Of a stretch of DNA of 64,000 nt, positions 23,502 through 35,574 are shown piece by piece; positions within the stretch are counted from its first letter, which is position 1, and each line of letters starts with the position of its first letter. Source of the DNA: Phocoena phocoena (Eukaryota; Chordata; Mammalia; Artiodactyla; Phocoenidae); the NCBI RefSeq assembly GCF_963924675.1, contig NC_089219.1:147642288-147706287 (forward strand). The letters are read 5' to 3'. A program made the translations under genes and the position numbers. The notes beneath the pieces are model-generated. The model saw only the letters and a program-made list of their open reading frames with translations. It was not told the origin of the DNA and ran no database searches.

Positions 23502-25071
23502 TGATGTAGGTGTGGATAGAAATCATTTAGTTCGACCAGAGGAAAAAAACATATTATTTTGTATGGCTTCATTTTCTTTGTGAAAAGAAGATAATTAATA
23601 CAGAATTGGGAACAGATAACTCAGAGCAAATAAAGAAACACAAAATACATACCTCTTGATGATACAGTCATTCTCTTCTAATATAAATCAGGTATTTCTA
23701 TATATAAGGATGCATTTTCCACAGATTAACTAGTGATCACTCAAACCAAACAATGAGAAAGTTTAAAAATCATAGCAAGAATTATAGAATATTCAATTTT
23801 ATTAAAAGTTATCTTCTTCCCTCTGAAACAGTGCTTGCACTATTTTTGCCTCTCCTCGGATAAACTGCTGATATCATTTAAAAAAGACATTTTCCCTAAA
23901 CAGTAATTCTAAAATGTAAAATTAAAACAAGTTATCAATTTACCCAATAAAGGATAAACATTATATTAAAAACCCATAGGGATGTACTATATTTATTATC
24001 ACCTTTTGGTTTTTAAAGATGCTGAAATCATCTAGCTAAAATGGTATGGTTCTATTGGGAATGAAGGTCCTATAAGATCGAATGCTGCCTGGCATACATT
24101 CAGTGAGACTCTAACCTTGCACTTGTGCTTAATACACTTAAAGGCTTAAAAACAACTCTAAAATATTATACCTTTATGTTAATATATAAGTCTACTCCAA
24201 ATCTGTATATTTACGTGTAAAAATGCTTCTTATTCAATTATGAGAGGAATAAATATAATTCAAAATCTATATTTCCAGCATATCACAGATTCTCTCATAA
24301 TCTAAATAACTATGTGGCATAGTGTATCTCCCTGGTTTAAATAAACAGTGCAACTCTCCTGCGATTTGCAATGCCTTGCAGGACTTTAGTTAAAAATATG
24401 GAGAGACAGATGACAGACAGACAGTGAGGGAGAGACACTTGTGTGTGATCAGTACCTGGAGGAAAAAAGAGAAAAGGGAGAATAGCTCATAGGACTAAAC
24501 AGAAGTATTCTCTCAGAAACACTGCAAAATCTTTGTTTAAAAGAAAAAAAAGTGGAAAGTATAACAAGGGCAGAGTTCTTTTTGAAGCTTTAAAAATAAT
24601 TTCATAGCAGTTCTGGAAGGATAATCAGTTATGACCTAGGCAGCAGCACAAATTCTATAAAAGCAAATAATTTCTGCAGTATATCAAATAAGATATGGGC
24701 TAGATAGCTGTTAAAGTATCACCTAGTTTTAACCTGGAAAGAAAACAATAAATTCTATAAGGAGTTCAGATGATATCATAAGCAATCCTGTAATAAATGT
24801 TTAACAAAGGAATAAATATGTAAGACATCAGGCCAGACTCTGTGAAGATAAAATAAAATACATAAAATAAATCATACATAATCTTCAAGGGTTACTTTTA
24901 TAGATGACAGAAAGTTATACCGACCTATTTAGGACTTAGAAATTTTGTAGGTATGATTACTATGTAAAAAATACGCTGAGAAAGTTGTTGGGTTGATCAC
25001 AGATTTAAAAAATTGTGTATATTATATACCATGACATAAACTGTATTTGGGCTATTTGATCAGATACTCAC
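23502..25071. other. SYT14 intron just downstream of the C2A exon
   Basis: AT-rich unique sequence following donor gtgagt. It holds a short GACA-rich run near 24409-24440. No L1, SINE or exon recognised. Confidence 0.5.
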
Positions 25072-25521
25072 AGAATGATTGTAAGAAGGTTCCAATATCA
25101 CAGGTAATGACATTTTCCCTTGAAGATTCAGTTTTGTTAAATAAAAAATCTTTTCCCCCACAATCTTTTCTTTTTTCATGCGATGTATACCATACAGTCT
25201 AAACCGAACTGCATAATTTCCAATCATCTCAGATTCAACATGATTAAATCTGAATGTTTCTGTGAAGACAGGGCATGGTCCTCTTTGGATGCTGGTTTTT
25301 GCTCTCTGTTTCTTTATAGGTAGAAGAACAAGGTGTACTTGCCATGAGTTGCCACCTGTCCTGTTATATGTTGGGATATCTGTGACAGCTGTCACTGTTA
25401 CCAGAAGCTTCTGTTCTTGTGAGTCATAGTCAAAAGTCACATCCAGTGTGCCATATTTAGCTTCTGGCTCAGGATCAAAAGGTTTAGGAAGCTGTGAAGA
25501 TGATCCTTGAGCTGACATATC
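25072..25521 (-). CDS. SYT14: SYT14 coding exon carrying the C2A domain (partial CDS)
   Basis: This 450-base exon (150 codons, phase 0 at both ends) encodes residues recognisable as synaptotagmin 14, starting D-M-S-A-Q-G and ending P-S-Y-N-H-S. On the minus strand it follows a pyrimidine-rich acceptor (ttgcttttcttag) and ends at donor gtgagt; read on into the intron, the frame stops after three codons. The C2A domain spans roughly residues 22-145 of the exon. Compared with calcium-binding C2A domains, the five loop aspartates are replaced: loop 1 has N and S, and loop 3 reads Y-G-I-H-R-M-K-K-E-K in place of the usual Y-D-F-D...D. This fits the known classification of SYT14 as a calcium-independent synaptotagmin thought to act in membrane trafficking. 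Frame and splice sites are intact and there is an intron on each side, so this is not a processed copy. In humans SYT14 has been linked to a recessive spinocerebellar ataxia. Confidence 0.95.
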
Positions 25522-26699
25522 CTAAGAAAAGCAAATTTAAATGTTTTCAATTTTTAACTCTATTATTTAATCTAGCATGTAAATAAGTATCTGATATTTC
25601 TTTAGAAGAATGATATGAAAACTGTTTTTATTTGCTATCATAAAGAAAGTAATAATAATTAACAGCCAACTACAATCAAAAGATACTCTATGGCGACAAA
25701 GTAATGTAAGTGGTAAGTTAAACTCAAAAACTTATTATAATAAAGACATAGAATTTAATATCCACCATCACAATTTTGAGAAAGTTGGATATACGTTTTT
25801 ATCATGAGAAACGAAAATATATACTTCCATGTAGATTTCTGCTCCTTTTGCAAAAAAAAATTACTACATTTGTAACATTATAAACAAAACAACTGACAGC
25901 TCAATATTAGGCTGGAGAGAAAGAGAACATAAATGAAAGTATGTATAATGCTACTGAAAAATTTGGTACCATTTTCAGATTTGTTTCAAATGCCCCCATC
26001 TGTAATAGAATGCTAACACATTTAGGCTTGAAAATCAATGGAAGTGTAAAATATGAAAGTATAAACACAAAGGCCTCAAAATACTTGCAGCCAAATATTT
26101 ATTTTCCATAACACACACACACACTACTTCAATTTTTAACCAGAATTTAAAACTACGTATTATTTTCTAATACTAATTACTGTTGAAAATGGCAGAATAC
26201 ATATTCCAAAAGTTCAAGAAAGCATGAAACTATATATTTTAATTGTAAGATTAAAAGAAACTGTATCTCTTTTGCCTGGAACTGTCTAAAGTTCCTGCTA
26301 GTCTAACTATCTGGAATGTAATAGGAGTTTCAGCTAGTGACTAACAGTGCCAAATTCAGGTCTCTGACTTTCCAGCTATACCACCTCACCCCTTCAAATA
26401 TTTTAATAAATATTAAGTGTTTTTCATTTTAAAATGTGGGCCAATTTTATAATTTTCCGAATTTTTCTGAACTTTTATTTAATGCGTACTGTAGTAGGCA
26501 CTACTACTGACTCTTGGTCTTCCCTTTTCGCATGCCTCAAAAAAACTACCTGGGTTTTAGCCAGAAACACATTGTCTGGCAAGAAACTTTACTTTGAAGT
26601 CTTCCTTACAACTGATATAGCAATGAAACTCTGCTCTAGCCAAAGAGAGAGAAACAGAGTTCAGTATGAAACATCCAGATCGGGTTTGTAGAAAAAATT

Positions 26700-26964
26700 A
26701 CGTGCTCTTCACTCTCTATCTCTCACTCTTCCCACAGGCAGATACACAGATAGGATGTGTGGGTCAGCTTGGACCATGTGGATTAGGACAACACCCTAGG
26801 GGACAGAAGAGTGACTAAAAAGCAGGAACTGGGCCCCTGGATGATGATGTAGAGCAAAGTCACCTACTCACCCAGGAGTATTGTTAAGTGAAAGACAATC
26901 AATCTTCTGTGGTTTTGTATCTGTATTTGCCGTTGTACTTGTCTCCTTGTTACAGCAGCTTAAC
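26700..26964. repeat. Unnamed ancient mammalian repeat
   Basis: The block order (aggacaacaccctaggg, then gatgatgtagagcaaagtc, then ttgttacagcagcttaacatg) recalls a widespread old repeat whose name I cannot give with confidence. Confidence 0.4.
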
Positions 26965-27080
26965 ATGTGCCTAACTATTGCACCTACTATGTGCCAGGAC
27001 CTATTTTGGGTGGGGGATGCAGCAGAGAACCAAAAAGACACAAGTCTTTGACCTCATAGATCTTACATGTCTACCTACGA
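26965..27080 (-). repeat. L2 3' end, antisense
   Basis: A cacctactatgtgccaggac block is followed by gggggatgcagcagagaacc and a ctcatagatcttacatgtct block, the reversed L2 3' terminus. Confidence 0.65.
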
Positions 27081-28534
27081 TGACTCAATTTTGTATATGG
27101 TGTATGGAAGAAAAGATGACAAGTGAAGAAGAATACTTTAGGAGTAGGAACAAACTCTCATGGAATAATTCAGTTTTTTATGCAATACGATTACATCAGG
27201 GTAAAAATATTCTTACTCTGTTAAATTGACAGTTTAGAACAAAATGTTTTAATGCATGCCACTTCATAATTGCTAATTAAATGATTAATTACATTAATTT
27301 ATTTTTCAATTAAATATTTTCTAAAACAGTTAATGACAGCTAATTTTCAAGGCAATAAAATTTTTTATATGGTCTCGGATAACTATTTCTGAATTTTGTT
27401 TCTCTTGGTGCCTCCCTTTTTTTTTTTTTCCCCTGGGCATTCCTTGTGAAACTGAGGGTTAAAAGGGTGGGACTTTTACAGATAAAAGCTACTATTTGTA
27501 TTCTACAAACAGATAATTAGAAAATAATCCCTCTTTTCAAGGTTCTGAGTCAAAGTTTTCAATAATCTTTAGCCAGCAACAGGTCATCAATACAGTTAAT
27601 GAACTCCTTGCCAGGGAATCCTTCTGAACCCTCCTCACTCCTCTCCCAGTTCAACTGTGTAGGAAGATAGGTTCTAAAATAGCTGGATCCCGGATTAAAC
27701 CAATAGGAAGGTAAGAATCTTCTATTTGATAAATAATATCTATTAAAGGAATGGTAGGAAGCAAAGTAAACTTGAAAAAACAGAAGAATGAGTTTTACAC
27801 TAACACAGGCTATCAGCACCTAAATATTTATGTGACATGCATTTGCTGTAGTTTGAACATATTTCGCTGTAGAAGACACAAAAACAAACAGGATGGAGGA
27901 GACTCAATAAGAAGTGTTAACACAGCAAGCTTCTGAAATATGGGCAAAACTCACAGGTTCTGTTAACTACAGGTAATAAGTAAGGAAGTAACTTGAGAGA
28001 TACAGGCAGAATTCAGAAGATGTGGTAAATATATGTAATAACTAAGTTAATAACTTAAGATATGTCAAAGACAGAATAAACAGAAAATAAGATAGAACAA
28101 ACGACTATTACCTATGGAAAGGGATGGAAAGGCCAAGCTGTGATCATGTCACCTCTGGGCTGACAGCTCTGTCACCCACGTGTTCTATTTAAGAAATGCA
28201 GATAAAATCTATGTCTATTTAGTAGACGAACTGCAAGTTTCACTTGTGGCCAGGAGTACTTGCCCCTGCATCTCTCCCATAAAACAAGTATGTGTTTTTG
28301 GCCCCTGGCACCCTTGTTCAAATCTCAACGTTTGTCCTTGTTACCGTGCTGTAATTAGGGAATGCTGATGGAGCAGAAAGAGTAAGACTGAACATAAGGA
28401 CATTATATAAACCAGGATTCACGGTGTTTGTTGTCTCGCCACCTGTACCTAAGGGCATCCTATCCTAAGTGTGTTCTCCTACCTTATCTTGCTCCTCTTC
28501 CTTCTTGCTTTATATTTGAAATAGCTTAAAACAC

Positions 28535-28570
28535 ACATACACACATGCATGCACACACACACACACACAA
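28535..28570. repeat. (CA)n microsatellite, interrupted
   Basis: Alternating CA with short TG interruptions, in the SYT14 intron. Confidence 0.8.
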
Positions 28571-28688
28571 GTGTAACCTGAGCATCTTAATTTGGTCTGT
28601 GAGTCCTCGGGGATAGCTTGCCTGGTGGTGTACTTGGAGGGTACCAATGCTTCAAAGTAATTTCGCACACAGTGATTCATGTCAAGAG

Positions 28689-28937
28689 GGGCAGTAGAGC
28701 ATAGTTGTTAAGACCACTGTTTTTGCAGTCAGGCAGACCTGGCTTTGAATTACAGTTCCACTGTTTAAGAGCTACTTATACCCGGGCAACTTGCTTAATT
28801 CTCTGAGTCTTAATGTTTTCATTTCTAAAATGGAAATAACTTTCTGAAGATGAGGTTGTTAGAGTTAAATGAGCTATGTAAAGCTTATAGAAAAGTTCTT
28901 GGCACAACTGGTGATAGCTATTATTGTTGTTGTTAGT
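28689..28937 (+). repeat. MIR SINE fossil, nearly full length
   Basis: Head ggcagtagagcatagttgtt, then gcagtcaggcagacctggc, a gggcaacttgcttaatt block, ttctaaaatggaaataac, and tail ttcttggcacaactggtg. All MIR segments are in order. Confidence 0.88.
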
Positions 28938-30056
28938 TCCACAATCCAGGTTTCACTGTTTATGTATTGGCTATCTATATAGCTTGCAAATCTATAAAAT
29001 AGTTATCTCAAATTTGCTCAGGTACAAAACATGGAGAAATATTCTTTGTGGAAAATGATGAAATACTACTATGTTAAATTTATAATAGCAATGCAGAATT
29101 TCCTTCTAAGTTAGATAAGTTAGATACTATATAATAATATTAGAAATAGTAGAAGAGTAGTAACAGATAAAAAGTGTTCCTAGAAATTATATAAGAAAAA
29201 CTGAGGAAATTCTATTCAGAGCTGTACTTTCATTATTTAATTTTGGCAGTAGATAAAAATTCACCTAGTAAGAACACTGACACACTGCAGTATCATGAAA
29301 TGTTGTCTGGGACAAAAGTTGTATAAACTTGCCATCTAGAAAAAAAGGAAACCTAAAAGTAAATACTGCCTAATGAAAACCTCTAGGTTACCTTTATAGT
29401 TTTTAACATCATTGAAAGATTAAAACAAATCCTTTCTAGAACATGGAAAGACTTCAAAAGTATAACACACCTATTTTTGTTGTTGTTTTCACATTTTTTG
29501 CTCCAAAAGAAGGAAATAACTTAAAACACAACCAACCAACCACTCTGAATGCATGATACCATGAATTCAAATTTCATTAGTAAAGCTGAGCATCACTTAT
29601 CCCTTCCATATTCCATGGTATGGAAATGCAGACATTATTCTGAAAGGCTTGTAAAACATTAAAGGGTCACCTCTCAATAGTAAAAATATCCAAATAAAAT
29701 AATTTTAAAAATAAACAAACATAAATAGGAACCTTAAGATAAAAGAAATGGGTAATTCCAGAATGTTTTATGTAAAATGTTAAAAAAAAATTTTTAAACC
29801 CCTACAGAGGTTGAACCCTGAGGCAAGATACTTCTCAATATCTTGCATATTGCTCTCATTTTTATCTACCTGTCCTCTTTTGAAAGGGAGTTGAAGGATG
29901 GTTGGGACAGCCCTGAAAAATCTGCTGGATAAAAATAGAAACTGGTACCATAAGCCATAAAGTACAGTGATAAAACCTTCTGACCAAGAAGATAAGCACA
30001 GGATTATTATCTTCCAAATAACATTCATTTTGAAAATTCTATGTGCTTTTACTTAC

Positions 30057-30328
30057 TTCAGGGCTCAGGACTGCAGTGCTGTCACTTGGAACATCTTCTT
30101 CATATCCTTTATTATGAAAACTTTCTATTTCATGACCTGTGCTTCCTTCACTTGGACACTTGTTATATGAGCATCTTGGACTGTTGCTGCAGTGGGAAAA
30201 TTCACATTTACTGTCCCCAATTTCTGAGGGTGTACATGAGAGATGGGGAGAACCACTGTCATCCTGATATGGTGGTGGCTGCAATTCATCCAGTGGGGGT
30301 GTTCTTCTCATTCTCTGAATGCAGTTTC
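30057..30328 (-). CDS. SYT14: SYT14 coding exon, linker between membrane anchor and C2A (partial CDS)
   Basis: This 272-base exon encodes the Ser/Pro-rich linker of synaptotagmin 14, from (G)-N-C-I-Q-R to V-L-S-P-E. It starts after acceptor tcattatcag with a split glycine codon (one base comes from the previous exon) and ends in phase 0 at a strong donor, gtaagt. Joining its last Glu to the Asp that opens the exon at 25521 gives an uninterrupted frame that matches the known SYT14 order. The polypyrimidine tract before the acceptor is weak. A PPPY motif lies at 30267-30278 (exon residues 18-21), a form able to bind WW domains. The rest is rich in Ser, Cys and acidic residues with no hydrophobic segment, so it is probably disordered and cytoplasmic. 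The N-terminal membrane anchor is encoded by exons beyond this window or not recognised in it. Confidence 0.94.
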
Positions 30329-31908
30329 CTGATAATGATTAAGAATCTGGTCACTGTTTCCAATTAGCCTCGACATGCAGTACAGTCCACAATAATTGTA
30401 ATAACTCAAAAAAACTGGATTAAAATTCTGTGGCAAAGTTAACTACCAGATTTACTAATGAGTTGTCTTCTTCCCTAGTTCAGATGCAGAAATCAAATAA
30501 TCTGGTTTCCCATTCCTCTCCTCCTGCATAATAAGATCAGGAAAAGTAAAAGTTATATAACGAGACCCTGTTTTATACTATAAAAATGGGAGAGCAAAAA
30601 ATACTAGTGAAATTGATGATTTATTTAGGTCTTTCTTTCAAAACAATCCTAGAGCATACAAACTTCATTTATTCCCTTATGATCTGTGACCTCTCTAGCC
30701 ACAATAGTAAAAGTATGGTAGGTGAAACAAATATAAACCTCATTTATTGTCTTCAATCACTGAGATGAACTTAAACTAGCATTCATCTTAGCAGAGTCGG
30801 AAACTATTTTTCCACATCTATCCTAGATCCAGAATCCTGGAATGGGTGCACTCTGAATGGAGGCCTAATTCCCCCATACCCAGCAAAGCCTGAAGTCTGA
30901 ATTCCACCCCGTCTGCACTATAAAGAGGCCACACCCTGCTCCACCACACCCTGAATCTGTATTCCTTCTAAAGTGTGGCTCCACCTTGTCCATAGCACAC
31001 ATCTCCACCTCCAGCAGTTAATTTGAAACTACATTTTCTTCCTCTCTTAAATTATGCTTTTAACTTTTACTGTAATGATTTATCTAAATAACTGAGAATA
31101 AACATGTCTGTGAACAGGATAGAGGTGGGGACAGGAGGGTATGTAAGGAAATAGAGTTCAGTATACAACTTAGGAATAGCTAAGTCTGTGTAGATAAATC
31201 CTGGACACAATAACAGATGTTAAATTTAAACACTGCTCATTTCTTCCTTTAATGGACTGTGACTCTCCTTTCTCAAAAGGGACTCTGAAAAAAGGTAGTT
31301 TGTATTGTAATTCTTATAATGGAGTTCAGTTCAAATGTTCAATAGGTCTTCTGTTCTTCCTTAGAAAAACTTTACATAAGAACTATAAAACTCATTTGAA
31401 AAATTACTACAATGTCTGGTTCAAATGAAAAATATTGAACTTAGCATAGATTTACATATTTGCTCAGAAGCCCTAATTTTGTAAAAAGAAATTAAATGTC
31501 TCACCTACTGAGTCTAACATACCCACTTTAGAAAACATAAGCACAAAGTAGAAAAGTTAATGACTTAATATCGTTGAAGCTGAATTTGAGAAGATAGAAT
31601 AGATTAAATAGATGGATTGCAAATAGTAGCTAATAAAACACAATAAACCAGATTTCAGAACAGGGCTTCCAGGAAAACTTTTGTTTTCCTGACAAAAGCA
31701 GGCAGACTCAACTGGCATGCCCCTTTTGTCCACTGGCCTTTCCCCCTCCTCCTGCTTGGAGGTGCTGCACTCATCTTGTAACCATGAAGTAACAAGCATG
31801 AGAATGAAAACTAAGAATAATGAAGAAGCATCTGAAAAGTCACTAAGTAGCTATCTCCAAACTTCTTGATGCCTGAGACAAATAAATCCCTCTTTGTTAA
31901 CAAAAACA
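30329..31908. other. Upstream SYT14 intron, mostly unique sequence
   Basis: AT-rich non-coding sequence with short open frames only. A pyrimidine-rich, CACCC-like stretch at about 30840-31010 has weak internal similarity. No repeat is assigned with confidence and no SYT14 exon is recognised. Confidence 0.5.
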
Positions 31909-32032
31909 GGGACTTCCCTGGCAGTCCAGTGGTTAAGACTCTGTGCTTCCACTGCAGGGGGCATGGATTCGATCCCTGGTCTGGGAACTAAGATCCCACA
32001 TGCCTCGCGGCATGGCCAAAAAACAAAAAACA
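31909..32032 (+). mobile_element. Short truncated CHR-family SINE
   Basis: Head gggacttccctggcagtcc, B-box-like ggattcgatccctgg, ending cctcgcggcatggccaaaaa. It lacks the longer tRNA-unrelated body of other copies. No clear TSD, though both flanks are acaaaaa-rich. Confidence 0.8.
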
Positions 32033-32472
32033 CAACAAAACCCGATATTTGAATTTTCTGTTGTTTCTAAATATATTCTCTACTGATAGTTTTTAAATCA
32101 CTAAAACAACATCTTCTCTCCCTTTAAAATGTATATTTAATCAGCCATTGAATTATAAGTTAAATTGTAATATCTAAATACTTACTGTACCATGAAGTCA
32201 ATCAAAAAATTCCCAATGTAGTGGTTCTAAGAATCAGCATGCCATCTTTTCCTTTACCTTAATTTTTTCAAAAAGAGAGATGATCTTTCCAAGAAGTCTC
32301 TCAGCATATTACCCCACAGATCTCACTGGACAGAACTGGGTCACATGTCTATTTCTAAACCCATCTGTGGTAGGGGGAATGTGATTACCATAAATGGTTT
32401 AGATTAATCAGAAGCCATCAAATTGAAGCTGGGGATGGGATCCATTTCACTGTTCATATCTATATGGAAAAG
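32033..32472. other. Non-coding intronic stretch
   Basis: No gene or repeat recognised. Confidence 0.4.
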
Positions 32473-35400
32473 AGTAGATGCCACTCACCAAGAAAAAAAA
32501 AGAGAGAAGACTCAAATTAGAAATGAAAGAAGAGAAATTACAATTGATACCACATATAAAAAGGATCATAAGAGGTTAGTATGAAAAATTATATACCAAC
32601 AAATTGGACAACCTGGAAGAAATGGATAAATTCCAAGAAACATACAATCTACCAAGACCGAATCATGAAGAAATAGAAAATCTGAACAAACCAATTACTA
32701 GTAAGGATATTGAATCAGTAATCAACTTCCCAACAAACAAAAGTAAAGGATCAGATGGCTTCATTGGTGAATTCTATCAAACACTTAAAGAAGAATTAAT
32801 ACCAGTCCTTCTCAAACTCTTATAAAACACAGGTGAGGAGGGAACACTGGCAAACTCGTTTTAGGAGGCCAGCATTACCCAAAGCCAGACAAGGACACTA
32901 CAAAAAAAGAAAATTACAGGCCAATATTCCTGATGAATACAGATGCAAAAGTCCTCAAGAAAATATTAATAAACTGAATTCAAGAATATATTAGGAGGAT
33001 CATACATCATCATCAAGTAGGAGTTATTCCAGGGGATAGTTCAACATATGAAAACCAATCAATGTAATAAAAAACGTTAACAAAATGAAATATAAAAATA
33101 ATATCATTTCAATAGATACAGAAAAAGCATTTTGCAAAATTCAACATTCATTCATGATAAAAACCCTCAACAAACTGGGTACAGAGGGAACATACATCAA
33201 CGTAATAAAATCCATATATGAAAAGCCCACAGCTAACATCATACTCAACAGTGAAAAGCTGAAAGCTTTTCCTCTAAGACTGGGAACAAGACAAGGATGC
33301 TGACTCTCACTGCTTTTATTCAACATGGTCCTGGAAGTCCTAGCTAGAGCAATTAGGCAAGAAAAAAAAAAGACATCCAAATTGGAAAGGAAGAAGTAAA
33401 ACTGTCTCTATTTGCAGATGACATAATATTATATACAGAAAACCATCAGGAGTCCACCAAAAAACTGTTAGAGCTAATAAACATAATCAGTAAAGTTGGT
33501 GGATACAAAATCAATATAAAAAAATCAGTTGTGTTTTTATCAACTAACAATGAATTATCATAAAAAGAAATTAAGGGAAAAAAATCCCATTTACAATTGC
33601 ATTAAAAAGAATAAAATACAAGGAATAAATTTAACCAAGGAGGTGAAAAGACCTGTACACTAAAAACCGTAAGACACTGATGAAAGGAGTTGAAGACACA
33701 AATAAAAATGGAAAGATATTCTGTGTTCATGGATTGGAAGAATATTGTTAAAATGTTCATACTACCCAAAGCAATCTACAGATTCAATGCAATCACTATC
33801 AATATTCCAATGGCATTTTTTTTCATAGAAATAGAATGAAAAATTCTAAAATTTGTATGGAAACACAGAAGATTCCAAATAGCCAAAGCAATTTTGAAAA
33901 AGAGTATCACACATCCTGATTTGAAAGTGTATTACAAAGCTATAGTAATCAAAACAGTATGGTACTGGCAAAAGAGCAGACACATAGATCAAGAGAACAG
34001 AATAGAGAGCCCATAAATAAACCCACACATGTATGGTCAATTAATTTATGACAGAGGAGCCAAGAATATACAGTGGGGAGAGGACAGTTTCTTCAATATA
34101 TGGTGGTGGGAAAACTGAACGGCCACATGCAAAATAATGAAATTGAACTACTGTCTGACATCATATACATAAATCAACTCAAAACATAAGACCTGAAACC
34201 ATAAAACTCCTAGAAGAAAACATAGTGGGTAAGCTCCTTGACATTGTTCTTAACAATATTTTTGATCTGACACCAAAAGCAAAGGCAACAAAAGCAAAAA
34301 TAAACAAGAAGGATTACGTCAAACTAACCAGCTTCTGCACTGCAAACAATCAAGAAAATTAAAAGGACCTACAGAATGGTGGAAAATATTTGCAAATCAT
34401 ATATTGATAAGGTGTTAATATCCAAAATACATAAAGAACTCACACAACTCAGTGAAAAAACAATCTGATTAAAAAATGGGTTGAGAAACTAAAAAATGTC
34501 TTTGGTAAAACCTTTCTTTTTCCAAAGAAGATATCCAAATGGCCAATATGTACATGAAAAGGTGTTCAAACCACTAATCATCAGAGAAATGCAAATCAAC
34601 CACAATGAGCTATCAACTCACACCTGTCAGAATGGTTATTATCAAAAAGACAAGAGATAATAGGTGCTGGCTAGGATGTGGAGAAAAGGGAATCCTTGTG
34701 CACTGTTGGTAGGAGTGTGAACTGTTGAAGGTACTATGGAAAACAATATGGAGATTCCTCAAAAAAATTAAAAATAGAACTACCATATGATCCAGCATTT
34801 CCACTTCTGGGTATTTATCTGAAGGAAATGAAATCACTATCTTGAAAAGATATGTGCACTCCCATATTCACTGAAGTATTATTTATAATAGCTAAGACAT
34901 GGAAACAACTTAAGTGTCCATCAGCGAATGAATGGATAAAGATAATGTGGTATATACACACAACAGACAATTATTCAGCCATAAAAATGAAGGAAATCCT
35001 ACCATTTGTGACAACAGGGATGGACCTTGAGGTCATTGTGCAAAGTGAAATAAGTCAGAAAGAGAAAGATAAATACTGTATGATGTCACTTATATCTAAA
35101 AAAACTGAATTCATAGATACGGAGAACAGTGGTGGTTGGCAAAAAAAGGCAGGGATGAGGGTGGGGGGGAAAGGGTGAAGGTGGTCCAAAGGTACAAACT
35201 TCCAGTTATAAGATAAATAAGTCCTGGGGATGTAATGTATAGCACAGGGACTACAGTTACTACTACTGTATTGTATATTTAAAATTTGTTGAGAGTAGAA
35301 TAAAAGTAGATAAAAGTTCTTATCAGAAGAAAAAATTTGTAACTACGTGAAGTGACTGATGCTAACTAAACTTACTGTGATAATCATTTTGCAATATTTA

Positions 35401-35574
35401 CATATATCAAACCAGTATGTTGTACACCTTGGAATAATACAAAGTTGTATGTCAATTAAACCTCAATAAAACTGGAAAAGTAAAAAATGACTCAATATTT
35501 CCGTTCCAAAATACACTAATGGGAGTATAAAAATACACACACATTAAACAAAACAAAACAAAAAAGTAGATGCC
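32473..35574 (+). mobile_element. Older L1, 5'-truncated in ORF2, with candidate 3' transduction
   Basis: About 3 kb from mid ORF2 to the 3'UTR. The RT box F-A-D-D lies at 33411-33422, a stop follows the G-C of the R-Q-G-C block at 33301, and many frameshifts mark an older copy. The 3'UTR ends with caataaaactggaaaag near 35485. A further ~75 bases of unrelated sequence then end in an A/C-rich tail. Duplications agtagatgcc lie at 32473-32482 and 35565-35574. Confidence 0.88.

Larger units (their letters stand above)
25522..30056 (-). other. SYT14: SYT14 intron between linker and C2A exons
   Basis: This 4535-base phase-0 intron runs from gtaagt at 30056-30051 to ag at 25523-25522 (minus strand). 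It carries a MIR (about 28689-28937), an L2 end (about 26965-27080), an unnamed old repeat just before that, and short CA runs near 26109-26127 and 28535-28570. It has no L1 body or CHR SINE, unlike both flanking introns. I see no other exon. Confidence 0.85.

Noticed and set aside
25072..25521. Possibility that this is a SYT14 processed pseudogene
   Set aside because: Consensus splice sites bound the exon, the flanks are intronic, the next exon is 4.5 kb away in the right order, and the frame is intact.
27559..27819. 86-codon minus-strand open frame in the SYT14 intron
   Set aside because: Same strand as SYT14, so a cryptic exon was considered, but it matches no SYT14 sequence I know and no recognised domain.
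28535..28570. Repeats as a possible CRISPR-like array
   Set aside because: It is a simple CA microsatellite in mammalian intron DNA; no regular spacers exist anywhere in the window.
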